Origin: Ramlibacter sp.
GTDB taxonomy: Bacteria > Pseudomonadota > Gammaproteobacteria > Burkholderiales > Burkholderiaceae_C
Direction of reading: 5' to 3'
NCBI GenBank assembly: GCA_019635415.1
Contig: JAHBZN010000003.1
Coordinates: 372,001 to 436,000, forward strand
DNA length: 64,000 nucleotides
Part shown: one piece after another, positions 43,497 to 52,486 of the stretch
Layout: each line of letters begins with the position of its first letter
How positions within the stretch are numbered: position 1 is the first letter of the stretch
Notes under the pieces: generated by a model
Databases searched by the model: none
The model's input: the letters and a program-made list of their open reading frames with translations, nothing else
What the model was told of the DNA's origin: nothing
Translations under genes and position numbers: made by a program

Positions 43497-45056
43497 CTAC
43501 GGATTTCCGTTGGACGGGGGCAGACTGGTACCGCGCCGCGCAGCGTTGTACCGCGCGGCGGCCTCCAGCAGCGGCAGCGCCGGGCCGGCCAGCGCCAGCA
43601 GCGCGCTCAGGTCCTTGGGCAGGCAGGGGCCGCCAAAGCCAGGCTGGCCGTCGTGGCCGGGCACGGCCAGGTGCGAAGGGCCCACACGCGGGTCCAGCGC
43701 CAACGCTTCGGCCAGCGCGGCATAGTCCAGGCCCAGCGCGGCGCAGGCATCGGCCAGCTGGTTGGCGTAAGTCACCTTGAGGGCCAGGAACGCATTGGTG
43801 GCGTACTTGGCCAGCTCCGCCGTGGCGGCATCGGTCATGACCACCGTGGCCAGGGGTGACATCGCGCGCCACATCGGTGCCAGTGCCGTCAGCACCGCTT
43901 CGGCCGGGGCTGGCGTGGGCAGGCCGATGAGGATGCGCGAGGCCGCTGCCAGGTCAGCGGCGGCCGCATGCTGGCGCAGGAACTCGGGGCTTACCACCAG
44001 GGGCAGGCGGGGGTGCTGCTGCGCCAGGGACTGCGTGGTGCCAGGCGGCACCGTGCTGCGGATGACAGTCACCGGCGGTGTGGGCCGGTCGGCGCAGGCG
44101 GTGGCAATGGCCTGCACCACCTGCTCCACATGGTCGATGTCGGCCGCGCCCGAGGGCCGGGCCGGCGTGGGCACACAGACCAGGATCACATCGCAGGCGC
44201 GGGCCAGCTCCGCCACCGTGGCGCTGCCGGGCAGAGCGGGGTCGCTGCGCAGCACGCGCAGGCGGGGCTGGAGCGCCGCAGCCAGGGCGCTGCCCACGTG
44301 GCCCAGCCCCACGACGCCGACCACCGGGCTGCGCGGGTCGGGTTCTGCGTGGCCCGCGCTGTCGCCGGCGCCCAGCGCGGGCTCGCTGAAGCCGCGCCGG
44401 GCCGCCGAGGATTCCGCCAGCGACTCGTCGGCGTTGATGGCCACGCCGCCGCGGCCATCCATCACCTCCAGCCCCTGCTGGTAGAGCAGCGCGCCCAGCG
44501 CCACGTCGCCGCCGTTGTGGCGCAGGCCGGCCGGTGGCCAGTCGAAGCGGCGCAGCAGCGCGAGCGGCACCACGAACCATCCCCCGGTGTTGAAGCGCGT
44601 GGCCACGGGCAATGGCCGGCCGCGGTACCAGGGCTGGGCGCGGATCCAGTCATGCTCGGCGGCCGACTGCTCCCGCAGGTAGGCCGCGCCCAGCGTGCCC
44701 TGGGCCACGCGCGCATGCCGGGCCACGGCCGCCAGCCAGCCCGGCACGTCCAGCCCGGGCACGAGGCACGAGTCGTCGTCGAACCACATCAGGTGGGTGG
44801 CGTCACCGGTGTACTCGTGGACCAGGCGCCGCATCATCGGGTACTTGTAGATCTGCGGGCTGGCCGTGATCCGGTCGACACCGGGCAGGAGCTCGTCAAT
44901 CAGTGCCAGCGAACGGGCGGACACCTCGTTGAGCCCGATGCGCAGGTCCACCGCGCCAGTGTCCTGCAGCGCCCGCAACGTGCGGGCGCAGCGCTGCGCC
45001 AGCACGGGAAAGTCGCCGTAGAACAGGGCGCAGACCAGGAATTTGAGCGGGACCAT
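43497..45056 (-). CDS. glycosyltransferase fused to a truncated nucleotide-sugar dehydrogenase
   Basis: A 519-residue two-domain protein. Residues 1-235 form a GT-A glycosyltransferase-like domain with the DxD motif in LMWFDDDSCLVPG (about 89-101). Residues about 244-515 are a UDP-glucose/GDP-mannose dehydrogenase: Rossmann motif VVGVVGLGHVGSALA (246-260), VILVCVPTP, VIRSTVPPGTT, and the catalytic cysteine in FGGPCLPKDLSAL (Cys about 478). The dehydrogenase part ends some 40 residues after that cysteine and so lacks the usual C-terminal UDP-binding domain. The fusion is continuous, with no stop or frame shift between domains. It might modify a surface glycan; donor and acceptor sugars unknown. 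Confidence 0.9.
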   Translation of the reverse strand: MVPLKFLVCALFYGDFPVLAQRCARTLRALQDTGAVDLRIGLNEVSARSLALIDELLPGVDRITASPQIYKYPMMRRLVHEYTGDATHLMWFDDDSCLVPGLDVPGWLAAVARHARVAQGTLGAAYLREQSAAEHDWIRAQPWYRGRPLPVATRFNTGGWFVVPLALLRRFDWPPAGLRHNGGDVALGALLYQQGLEVMDGRGGVAINADESLAESSAARRGFSEPALGAGDSAGHAEPDPRSPVVGVVGLGHVGSALAAALQPRLRVLRSDPALPGSATVAELARACDVILVCVPTPARPSGAADIDHVEQVVQAIATACADRPTPPVTVIRSTVPPGTTQSLAQQHPRLPLVVSPEFLRQHAAAADLAAASRILIGLPTPAPAEAVLTALAPMWRAMSPLATVVMTDAATAELAKYATNAFLALKVTYANQLADACAALGLDYAALAEALALDPRVGPSHLAVPGHDGQPGFGGPCLPKDLSALLALAGPALPLLEAAARYNAARRGTSLPPSNGNP

Positions 45057-45081
45057 GGGAGTGCCCCATGGTAGCGGAGCC

Positions 45082-46227
45082 TCAGTGAAGGATCTGCCCC
45101 CCGGCGTCGACCACCGTGATCTCCACCCGCTTGAGTCCTGAATGATCGGTGGGTGAGTACGAGAGGTACAGGCCGCCGAGGTCCACGTTGTGAAAGGCTT
45201 CCAGCGCTTCCACGAACCGCTCGCGCGTGAGCGCGCGGCCCGAGCGGCGCAGCGCCTCGACCAGCACCTTGCCGGTGAGGTAGCCCTCCAGGCTGATGTA
45301 GCTCAACCGGGCGCCTGGCGCATGGGCCGCCATCGCGGCGCGGAACTCGCCCACCAGCGGCGGGCTCGCGGCGCCGGGGCGCGGCATCACCTGCGTCACG
45401 CCGATGCCCCGGGCGTCGGGCCCGAGCTGCCGGATGGACGCCCCCGCGGTGAAGAAAGACAGGGCGTAGTACTGCGGCTGGACCGAGAGGGCCTTCATGC
45501 CCTTGATGAACGAGACCAGCGATTTGCCGAAGCTGCCGCAGATCACCACCTGCGGCCGGGCGTCGGCGATGTCGCGCAAGGCCTGGCGCACATCGGAGGA
45601 GCCGCGTTCGACCTTGCCGGCCGCCACGGCCTGCAGCTGACGCCGGGCCAGGGCCTGGTCCACCGCGCGGCGCACGTCCTGGCCGAAGGCGTCATCGTCG
45701 TAGAACACGGCCACGCGCTGGATGCCCAGCGTCAGCACGTGCTCGACCATGCGTTCCACTTCCTGCGCGTAGCTGGCCCGGATGTGGAAGACCTGGCGGC
45801 TGAAGGGTTCGCGAAGGGCCACCGCACCGGACAGCGGTGCCACCAGGGGCACGCGCGCCGCGTTGACCAGCGGCAGAACGGCCTCGGCGTTGGCCGTGCC
45901 GATCGACGAGACAAAGGCGAACGCGGCATCGCGCTCGATCCATTCGCGCGTGACCTGCACCGTGCGGGGCACGGCATACCCGTCATCGACGGTGACCAGC
46001 TTCAGCTGGCGCCCGAACACCCCGCCCTGGCGGTTGACCTGCTCGAAATACGCCAGCGTGCCGGCGTTCAGCTCCAGGGTCAGCGCACTGCGCGAGCCGC
46101 TGATGTCGGCCACCTGGACGAAGGTGACGCTGTCGGACTCGACGCCCTGCCCCGCCTGCACGCTGCAGGCCAGGCCGAGCGCGCTGCACAGCGCCGCCGC
46201 GATCTTGATGAGGGAAACGAAGCGCAT
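45082..46227 (-). CDS. branched-chain-amino-acid-type ABC transporter substrate-binding protein
   Basis: A 381-residue periplasmic binding protein (LivK/Peripla_BP_6 type). The N terminus MRFVSLIKIAAALCSALGLACSVQA is a Sec signal peptide. The mature part has ADISGSRSALTLELNAGTLA, INxxGG-like VNRQGGVFGRQLKLVTVDDG, and a second lobe QRVAVFYDDDAFGQDVRRAV. No permease or ATPase gene of an ABC system is adjacent, so it is an orphan receptor or works with a distant transporter. It lies downstream of mvaA in the same direction. Confidence 0.9.
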   Translation of the reverse strand: MRFVSLIKIAAALCSALGLACSVQAGQGVESDSVTFVQVADISGSRSALTLELNAGTLAYFEQVNRQGGVFGRQLKLVTVDDGYAVPRTVQVTREWIERDAAFAFVSSIGTANAEAVLPLVNAARVPLVAPLSGAVALREPFSRQVFHIRASYAQEVERMVEHVLTLGIQRVAVFYDDDAFGQDVRRAVDQALARRQLQAVAAGKVERGSSDVRQALRDIADARPQVVICGSFGKSLVSFIKGMKALSVQPQYYALSFFTAGASIRQLGPDARGIGVTQVMPRPGAASPPLVGEFRAAMAAHAPGARLSYISLEGYLTGKVLVEALRRSGRALTRERFVEALEAFHNVDLGGLYLSYSPTDHSGLKRVEITVVDAGGQILH

Positions 46228-46284
46228 GGCTGGACTCCTTGGTGGATCGCCCCGCGGGGCGGTGTGACCTCCCCGGTAAAACGG

Positions 46285-47559
46285 CTAGCCGCGCAGGACC
46301 GCGAGTTCGGCCTGGGCGACATCGATGCGCACGGTGCCCAGGGCCACCAGGCGTCGGGCCAGTGGCTCGATCTCGTCGCCTGTGGCGCCGGCCATCATGG
46401 CGATGTTGTGGGCGTGCAGGGCCATGTGGCCTTTCTGGATGCCGGTGGTGGCCAAGGCCTTGAGCGCCGAGAAGTTCTGCGCGAGGCCGACCGCCGCGAT
46501 CACGCGGGCCAGCTCCTCGGCCGAGGCCACGCCCAGGATGCGCAGCGCCAGGCGCGCCGTCGGATGCAGCTTGGTGGCGCCGCCGATCAGGCCCACGGCC
46601 ATCGGCAGCTCGATCACGCCGGCCAGGTCGCCGCCGTGCGTGACCTCCCAGGCCGTCAGGCTGGCGTAGCGCCCGCCCCGGGCGGCGTAGGCATGTGCGC
46701 CGGCTTCCACGGCGCGGGTGTCGTTGCCGGTGGCCAGCACCACGGCGCTGATGCCGTTCATGATGCCCTTGTTGTGCGTGGCTGCCCGGTAGGGGTCGGC
46801 GTCGGCGAAGTGATAGGCCGCCAGCATCGCGTCGCGCACCTCGGCGCCGCCCAGGTCCTGCAGCCGCCAGACGCAGCGCGCGCGTGCCAGGCGCCGGTCA
46901 GCCAGGTTGGACAGGATGCGCAGGTTGGTCTGGCCCCCGGTCCAGGCCGCAATGTGCGGTGCCAGCGTCTCGGCCATGGTGTTGACGGCGTTGGCGCCCA
47001 TGGCGTCGCGTGTGTCCACCACCAGGTGGGTGATCACCATGGCGCCGCCGCGCGTGCCGAGCACGCGCACCTCCAGGTCGCGGAACCCGCCGCCCAGCCG
47101 CACCAGCACGGGGTCGCAGCCGTCGCACAGCGCACGGATTTCCTCGCGCCGCTCCAGGATGCGGATGCGTGCATGCTCGGGGTCGGGGACGCCCGCCAGC
47201 TGGATCTGCGCAATCATCTGCGTGCCGGACATCGAGGTCGTGAAGCCGCCGTTCTCGTAGCACTGGCGCGCCGCGTTGCACACGGCGGCCACCACCGAGG
47301 ACTCCTCGGTGGCCATGGGAATCAGGCGGTCGCGGCCGTCGATCTTCATGTTGGTGGCCACGCCCACGGGGATGTTCATGGTCCCGATCACGTTCTCGAT
47401 CAGGTGGCCGGCCAGGTCGGCCGGCAGGTTGCCGGTGTCGGCCAGGTGCTGGCGGTCGGCGTCGTCCAGGCCGGCGAAGCGCGCGACGGCGTCGATGCGC
47501 TGCGGGATGCCGAGTTTGTGGAAGCCGGCAATGCGGCTGGAGGCGGTGGGGTCTTGCAT
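46285..47559 (-). CDS. mvaA: hydroxymethylglutaryl-CoA reductase, class II
   Basis: In bacteria without a mevalonate pathway for isoprenoids this class usually works in the degradative direction, oxidising mevalonate to HMG-CoA with NAD. The 424-residue protein carries ENVIGTMNIPVGVATNMKID near residues 55-74, the catalytic Glu in PMATEESSVVAAV, Lys in THNKGIMNGISA, Asp in ATGNDTRAVEAGAHAYA and the C-terminal His in KGHMALHAHNIAMMAGA. Length matches the Pseudomonas mevalonii enzyme. It lies 18 bases downstream of the TRAP permease gene, in one unit dctP-dctQ-dctM-mvaA. HMG-CoA lyase (mvaB) is not visible nearby. Confidence 0.94.
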   Translation of the reverse strand: MQDPTASSRIAGFHKLGIPQRIDAVARFAGLDDADRQHLADTGNLPADLAGHLIENVIGTMNIPVGVATNMKIDGRDRLIPMATEESSVVAAVCNAARQCYENGGFTTSMSGTQMIAQIQLAGVPDPEHARIRILERREEIRALCDGCDPVLVRLGGGFRDLEVRVLGTRGGAMVITHLVVDTRDAMGANAVNTMAETLAPHIAAWTGGQTNLRILSNLADRRLARARCVWRLQDLGGAEVRDAMLAAYHFADADPYRAATHNKGIMNGISAVVLATGNDTRAVEAGAHAYAARGGRYASLTAWEVTHGGDLAGVIELPMAVGLIGGATKLHPTARLALRILGVASAEELARVIAAVGLAQNFSALKALATTGIQKGHMALHAHNIAMMAGATGDEIEPLARRLVALGTVRIDVAQAELAVLRG

Positions 47560-47577
47560 GATGTGAAGAGGGGAGGA

Positions 47578-48894
47578 TTAACGGGTGGCCATGAGCCTGG
47601 GCAGGAAGGTGACCAGGTCGGGCACGGCGGCGCAGATCAGCAGGCCTGCGACCTGCAGCAGGAAGAAGGGCAGCACGCCCTGGTAGACCATGGCCATGCT
47701 GATGTGGCGCGGCAAGGTGCCCTTGATGTAGAACAGCGTGTAGCCAAACGGCGGGCTGATGTAGCCCATCTGGATGGTGATGGCGTACAGCACGCCGAAC
47801 CAGAGCTCGTCAAAGCCCAGCAGCCGCACGATGGGCAGGAACACCGGCACCGTCAGCAGGATGATGCCCAGCTCGTCCAGCACCGTGCCCAGGAAGACCA
47901 GCAGCAGCATCATGGCGCCAAGGATCAGCCAGCGGTTGACCTCCAGTCCCTTGATGAATGCCAGCAGCGTGTCGGCGCCGCCCAGGCCGGTGAAGATCGC
48001 CACGTAGGCCTTGGCGCCCAGCGTGATCCACAGGATCATGGCCGTGGCCTTGAGCGTGTCGATGCCGGCCTCGCGCAGCAGGCCCAGGCTCAGCCGGCGC
48101 CGCAGCAACGAGGGAATCAGTGCGCCGGCCACCCCGACCGCGGCAGACTCGGTGGGCGTGGCAATGCCGAAGAAGATCGAACCCAGGATCATCACGATCA
48201 GGAGGCCGGGAATGACGAGTGACTTCAGTGCCCGCAGTTTCTCGCTCAGCGGCGCGCGGCGCAGCGTCGGGTCCACGGGGACCCACTCGGGCCGCAGCCA
48301 CCCCACCACCAGGATGTAGGTGATGTACAGGCCCGCCAGCAGCAGGCCCGGCACGATGCCCGCGATCAGCATCTGCCCGATCGAGATCTGGGCCGTCACC
48401 GCGTACACGATGGTCAGCACCGAGGGCGGGATCAGGATGCCCAGCGTGCCGGAGGCGCAGATGGTGCCCAGGGCCAGCTGGGGCCGGTAGCCGCGCCGCA
48501 GCATCTCGGGCAGCGCGAGGATGCCCATGGCCGTGACGGCCGCGCCCACCACGCCGGTCATGGCGGCCATGACCACGCAGATGATGACGGTGCCAACGGC
48601 CAGGCCGCCGCGCAACCGCCCGAACCACAGCGCCATGGCGTGGTACAGCGACTCGATCACGCCCGAGCGCTGCAGCAGGCAGGCCATGAGGATGAACAGC
48701 GGTATCGCCAGCAGCGCCTCGGACTTCATCGTGTCGAAGATCTGCAGCACCAGGACGATGACGGCGTTGGGCTCCCACAGCGTCACGGTGAACAGCAGCG
48801 ACAGCCCGCCCAGCACGAAGGCGATCGGCAGGCCGCTGAGCATGAACAGCGTGAGGCTGCCGAACATCAGCAGCAGGATGGTGTTGGAACTCAT
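47578..48894 (-). CDS. TRAP transporter large permease (DctM type)
   Basis: A 438-residue inner-membrane protein with about 12 hydrophobic segments that forms the transport channel of a tripartite TRAP system, driven by sodium. Characteristic segments are LPIAFVLGGLSLLFTV, VVMAAMTGVVGAAVTAMGIL, GTLGILIPPSVLTIVYAV, FLGTVLDELGIILLTVPVFL and MGYISPPFGYTLFYIKG. Its ATG overlaps the small-permease stop by four bases. Together with the receptor (49422-50468) and mvaA, it most likely imports mevalonate or a related branched hydroxy acid. Confidence 0.93.
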   Translation of the reverse strand: MSSNTILLLMFGSLTLFMLSGLPIAFVLGGLSLLFTVTLWEPNAVIVLVLQIFDTMKSEALLAIPLFILMACLLQRSGVIESLYHAMALWFGRLRGGLAVGTVIICVVMAAMTGVVGAAVTAMGILALPEMLRRGYRPQLALGTICASGTLGILIPPSVLTIVYAVTAQISIGQMLIAGIVPGLLLAGLYITYILVVGWLRPEWVPVDPTLRRAPLSEKLRALKSLVIPGLLIVMILGSIFFGIATPTESAAVGVAGALIPSLLRRRLSLGLLREAGIDTLKATAMILWITLGAKAYVAIFTGLGGADTLLAFIKGLEVNRWLILGAMMLLLVFLGTVLDELGIILLTVPVFLPIVRLLGFDELWFGVLYAITIQMGYISPPFGYTLFYIKGTLPRHISMAMVYQGVLPFFLLQVAGLLICAAVPDLVTFLPRLMATR

Positions 48895-49415
48895 GGCATG
48901 GCCTCATCGGCGTGGGTCGTCGGGATTTGCCAGAAGGTGTGGGCCCACTCCACCAAGGCCTGCAGCAGCATCAGCGCGAGGGCCAGCGGCACCATGGCCT
49001 TGGCGGGCCAGATCGGGGGGTTCCAGGCCGAGAAGCTGGTCTCGCGATAGCTCCAGGCGTTGAAGGCCGCGGGCACACTGAAGTACAGCAGGATGGCGCA
49101 GAACACCACGATCACCGGGAAGTTCACCAGGTCGAGCCGGCGCTGCCAGGCGGGACTCAGGCGCTGGCGCGCCAGGTCCAGCGCCACGTGGCCGCGCAGG
49201 TGCAGCAGGTAGGGCCCCCCCAGCAGGAAGTAGGGCCCGAACAGCAGTACGGCCAGTTCCATGCCCCAGACCGTGGGAGCATTGAACACGTAGCGGCTCA
49301 CCACCTCGAACAGCATGACCGGCACCACGATGGCCAGCAGCCAGACCGTGGCCATGAAGATGCCGCGGTTCAGCGCCGTGACGGCGCGGACCGCAGCCAG
49401 CAACCAGGCGGGCAT
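48891..49415 (-). CDS. TRAP transporter small permease (DctQ type)
   Basis: A 174-residue membrane protein with four hydrophobic segments (FMATVWLLAIVVPVMLFEVV; MELAVLLFGPYFLLGGPYLL; LVNFPVIVVFCAILLYFSV; AMVPLALALMLLQALVEW) and the family motif GGPYLLHLRGHVALDLARQR. It forms the membrane complex with the large permease. It starts six bases after the receptor stop and overlaps the large permease gene by four bases. Confidence 0.92.
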   Translation of the reverse strand: MPAWLLAAVRAVTALNRGIFMATVWLLAIVVPVMLFEVVSRYVFNAPTVWGMELAVLLFGPYFLLGGPYLLHLRGHVALDLARQRLSPAWQRRLDLVNFPVIVVFCAILLYFSVPAAFNAWSYRETSFSAWNPPIWPAKAMVPLALALMLLQALVEWAHTFWQIPTTHADEAMP

Positions 49416-49421
49416 GTCGGA

Positions 49422-50468
49422 TCAGCCCAGCAGGCCCAGTTCCTTCATGAAGGCCACCTGGCTGTCCAGGATCTTCGTGGCCAGCGCGTCGCCCTTGGTC
49501 GCGGTGCGCCAGGCGCCCATGGCCTTGGGCCGCGCGGCGGCCACATCGGCCGCGGTGAAGCGGATGATCTCGCAGCCCTTGGCCTGGTACTTGGCCAGCA
49601 CCGTGGCGTCGCTGACCAGGATGTGCTGGCGCAATGCGGAGGAGACCTCGCGCGCGGCCAGCACGAGGGCGGCCTTGAACTCGGCGGGCAGCTTGTCGTG
49701 GGCGGCGCGATTGGCCACGTAAGCCGTGGCCGTGGTGGGCTGGTGGAAGCCCGGCAGGATCACATACTTGGCTACCTCGGCCAGGCCGGCCTCGAAGTTG
49801 GCTGTCAGGTCACCGCGGTCGGCCATGTCGATCACGCCCTTGTCCAGCGCGGAATACACCTCGCCCGTGGGCAGCGGCGCCACCGCCACGCCGAAGGCAC
49901 CCATCACGGTCGAGGCCAGGCCGACGAAGCGGCCCTTCTTGCCGGCCAGGTCGGCCATCTTGCGGATCGGCACCTTGGAGTGCAGCGGCTCCTGGCCGTA
50001 CACCGTGGGAGCGATGTAGTGCAGGCCGGCGGGGGCGTAGGCCTGCCGCGCCATCTCCAGGCCGCCCTTCTCGTAGAACCAGGCTTCGTACTCGTCGCCC
50101 TCGGCAAAGCCGAACGGAATGGTGCTGGTGAAGGCAAACGCCGGAATCTTGCCGGCTTCGTAGCCATCAAAGGTTTTCATGAGCTCGAAGGCGCCGCCGC
50201 GCACGGCGTCGAAGGCCTGGGCGGCCGGCACGATCTGGCCCGCCGAGAACAGGTTGATCCTGAAGCGGCCGCCGGTCAGTTCCGCCACGCGGGCGACGAA
50301 CTTTTCCTCGAACTTCTGTGGCGTGGTGCCACCGTCCCACAGGGCCTGCATGCGCCAGGTCACGGTGGCCTGGGCGCGGGCCAGTTGCGGGGCCGCCAGC
50401 CCGGTGGCGGCGGCGCCGGCCAGCGCGGTCTTGAGAAGGTTGCGGCGTGCGGGGGCGTGATGGGCCAT
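49422..50468 (-). CDS. TRAP transporter substrate-binding protein (DctP type)
   Basis: A 348-residue periplasmic receptor. The N terminus has RRNLLKTALAGAAATGLAAP, a twin-arginine-like signal ending around ARAQA. TWRMQALWDGGTTPQKFEEK, NLFSAGQIVPAAQAFDAV and the ligand-carboxylate region GFAEGDEYEAWFYEKGGLEM fit the mannonate/keto-acid receptor branch of DctP. The start at 50468 was chosen for the signal peptide; the frame continues upstream into the divergent regulator gene and is not coding there. First gene of the unit that ends with mvaA. Confidence 0.92.
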   Translation of the reverse strand: MAHHAPARRNLLKTALAGAAATGLAAPQLARAQATVTWRMQALWDGGTTPQKFEEKFVARVAELTGGRFRINLFSAGQIVPAAQAFDAVRGGAFELMKTFDGYEAGKIPAFAFTSTIPFGFAEGDEYEAWFYEKGGLEMARQAYAPAGLHYIAPTVYGQEPLHSKVPIRKMADLAGKKGRFVGLASTVMGAFGVAVAPLPTGEVYSALDKGVIDMADRGDLTANFEAGLAEVAKYVILPGFHQPTTATAYVANRAAHDKLPAEFKAALVLAAREVSSALRQHILVSDATVLAKYQAKGCEIIRFTAADVAAARPKAMGAWRTATKGDALATKILDSQVAFMKELGLLG

Positions 50469-50545
50469 GTCTTGTCTCCTGTGTTGTGGGTGAAATCGAC
50501 CGTCTGGCTCACGGTTCGACCGCCGCAGTCTAGTCAGAGGAGGGC

Positions 50546-50585
50546 TACAATTTAGATACAGTTTCAGTACAGATTCACAAACTGT
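50546..50585. promoter_or_regulatory. divergent promoter region with direct repeats, probable MocR site
   Basis: GATACAGTTTC (50555-50565) is followed at once by AGTACAGATTC (50566-50576), 8 of 11 identical, and an inverted AAACTGT lies at 50579-50585. TACAAT at 50546-50551 is a -10-like box for the rightward gene. Direct repeats next to the gene of a MocR regulator are a known arrangement for this family. Confidence 0.5.
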
Positions 50586-50625
50586 TCCCATCGTTGAACG
50601 GGCACAGTTGCTGGAGGAGCCTCTG

Positions 50626-52026
50626 ATGGAACCCGCTGCCGACGCCTCATCCGACACCAAGGTCGAGGCCCTCGCGGCCCGGCTGGCCAGCGCCATCGAC
50701 CGCGGCCTGCTGCCCCAGGGCGCGCGCCTGCGCTCCATCCGCGACTGCGCGGCCAAGGAGGCGGTCGCGCGCAACACCGTGGTCGAGGCCTACAACCGGC
50801 TCGTGGCCCGTGGTTACGCCGAAGCCCGGCCCGGTTCGGGCTACTACGTGCGCAAGGCCGCGGGGCTGCGGACCCAGGCCGCCGCCGCGCACGTGAGCGA
50901 GGCGGTGGACGTGGTGTCGTTGCTGCGCGAGCAGCTCGAGCAGCACTACGAGGTGCGTGTCGGTGACGGCCGCCCGCCGGCGTCGTGGATGGAAGGCTCC
51001 GAACTCGGGCGCCACCTGCGCGGCGGTCGCACCAGCGCGCTGTCGGGCATCGAGCACGGCTACGGCACGCCCTGGGGCTATTTGCCGCTGCGCGAGACGG
51101 TCGCGCGGCTGCTCCATGAGCGCAGCATCCTCGTCGACGCGCGCCAGGTGCTGCTGACCCAGGGGGCGAACCATGCGTTGGACCTGATCGTGCGGCACCT
51201 GCTGCAGCCTGGCGATGTGGTGTTCGTGGATTCGCCCGGCTACTACCCGCTGTTTGGCAAGCTCAAGCTGGCCAAGGTCGAGATGGTGGGCGTGCCGCGG
51301 CTCGCCGACGGCCCGGACATGGCCGCCTTGGACCAACTGGCGCAGCGGTACCGGCCCAAGGCGTTCTTCACGCAGTCGCTGGCGCACAACCCCACAGGCG
51401 GCTCGATTTCACTGCCCTGCGCGCACCGGCTGCTGCGGCTGGCGGCGCAGCATGACTTCCTGATCGTGGAGGACGACCCGTTTGCCGACCTGATGCCCGC
51501 CCAGTCGCCAAGGCTGGCCGCGCTGGACCAGCTGGAGCGCGTGGTCTACGTGAGCAGTTTTTCCAAGACGCTGTCGGCCGGGCTGCGCGTGGGCTACGTC
51601 GCGGGTTCGCCCGCCATCATCCACGCGCTGTGCGACCTGAAGATGGTGACCGTGGTGTCCACCTCGGATTTTGTCGAGCGCGTGGTGCACCAGCTCGTGG
51701 CGGCGGGCCACTACCGCAAGCACCTGTCACGACTCAAGTCGAGACTGGATGCGGCCCAGGGCCCGGCGTCGCGGGCCCTGCAGAAGCTCGGGCTGGCGCT
51801 GCACGTGCCATCGACCGGCGGCTATTACCTCTGGGCACGCCTGCCGGCGGGGCTGAGCGAGATCTCGCTGGCGCGCAAGGCGGCGCAGCAGGGCATCTTT
51901 CTTGCGCCCGGCGCGGTGTTCTATCCCGAGCGCGTGTCGGGCGAACCGGCCCTGCGCGTCAATGTGGCCTATGCCGGCGACGAGCGTTTCCTGGCCTTCA
52001 TGCGGTCGGCCTTGAAAAAACCATGA
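50626..52026 (+). CDS. MocR-type regulator (GntR winged helix fused to aminotransferase fold)
   Basis: A 466-residue PLP-dependent regulator. The N-terminal winged helix (residues about 8-75) has LAARLASAIDRGLLPQGARL, SIRDCAAKEAVARNTVVEAY, GYAEARPGSGYYVRK. The aminotransferase-like domain has LLTQGANHALDLIVRHLLQP, SLAHNPTGGSISLPCAHR, IVEDDPFADLM, and the PLP lysine in VYVSSFSKTLSAGLRVGYV. GGAGG seven bases upstream supports ATG 50626 over an earlier TTG. Divergent from the TRAP-mvaA unit and so its likely regulator. The end overlaps a convergent gene by 29 bases. Confidence 0.94.
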   Translation: MEPAADASSDTKVEALAARLASAIDRGLLPQGARLRSIRDCAAKEAVARNTVVEAYNRLVARGYAEARPGSGYYVRKAAGLRTQAAAAHVSEAVDVVSLLREQLEQHYEVRVGDGRPPASWMEGSELGRHLRGGRTSALSGIEHGYGTPWGYLPLRETVARLLHERSILVDARQVLLTQGANHALDLIVRHLLQPGDVVFVDSPGYYPLFGKLKLAKVEMVGVPRLADGPDMAALDQLAQRYRPKAFFTQSLAHNPTGGSISLPCAHRLLRLAAQHDFLIVEDDPFADLMPAQSPRLAALDQLERVVYVSSFSKTLSAGLRVGYVAGSPAIIHALCDLKMVTVVSTSDFVERVVHQLVAAGHYRKHLSRLKSRLDAAQGPASRALQKLGLALHVPSTGGYYLWARLPAGLSEISLARKAAQQGIFLAPGAVFYPERVSGEPALRVNVAYAGDERFLAFMRSALKKP

Positions 52027-52486
52027 CCCAGTTGGTTTCCCAGGTCGCGCCGCCATCCGCCGAGAAGGCCTGCTCCCAGCGCGGCTGGTCGGGCGCGGGC
52101 AGGGTCCAGAGGAAGCGGATGCGCACCGGCCGGCCTTCGTGCTGGTCGTCCGCGTAGAAGGTGCCGACGCCCGCGCTGAAGCTGCCGACCACGGGCACGT
52201 CCACGCGATCGGGGTGGCGGCCGTCCAGCCACCAGATGGACCAGCGCGCCGTGCGCGGATCGAAGGTCCGCAGCGTGACGGCCCGGTAGGCGTCGCCGGG
52301 CAGGTCGATGAAGTTGTCGTCGACATTGCCCAGGCCGCCCAGCACCGGGCGCATCGCGCAGTGCCCGGCAAACCGGTCCCATTCGGTGCTGCCGCTGAGC
52401 CGGCTGCGCAGCCGCTGGTGCGCCACCTGCCATTCGCCGAGCAGGAAGTCGAATCCGCCGGCGCCATCCGGGTCCGGCGCGCTCAT
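51998..52486 (-). CDS. conserved hypothetical protein, DUF1579-like
   Basis: A 162-residue soluble protein. FDFLLGEWQVAHQRLRSRL, then a beta-rich body with FDPRTARWSIWWLDGRHPDR, GVGTFYADDQHEGRPVRIRF and WEQAFSADGGATWETNWVM resemble DUF1579-type lipocalin-like proteins. Function unknown. It overlaps the DUF72 gene start/stop by four bases (cotranscribed) and overlaps the 3' end of the convergent MocR gene by 29 bases. Confidence 0.85.
   Translation of the reverse strand: MSAPDPDGAGGFDFLLGEWQVAHQRLRSRLSGSTEWDRFAGHCAMRPVLGGLGNVDDNFIDLPGDAYRAVTLRTFDPRTARWSIWWLDGRHPDRVDVPVVGSFSAGVGTFYADDQHEGRPVRIRFLWTLPAPDQPRWEQAFSADGGATWETNWVMVFSRPTA

Noticed and set aside
45190..48222. A 1010-codon open frame on the + strand
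   Set aside because: Antisense to the binding-protein, mvaA and dctM genes; His/Gln/Arg/Gly-rich low-complexity composition typical of shadows of high-G+C genes.
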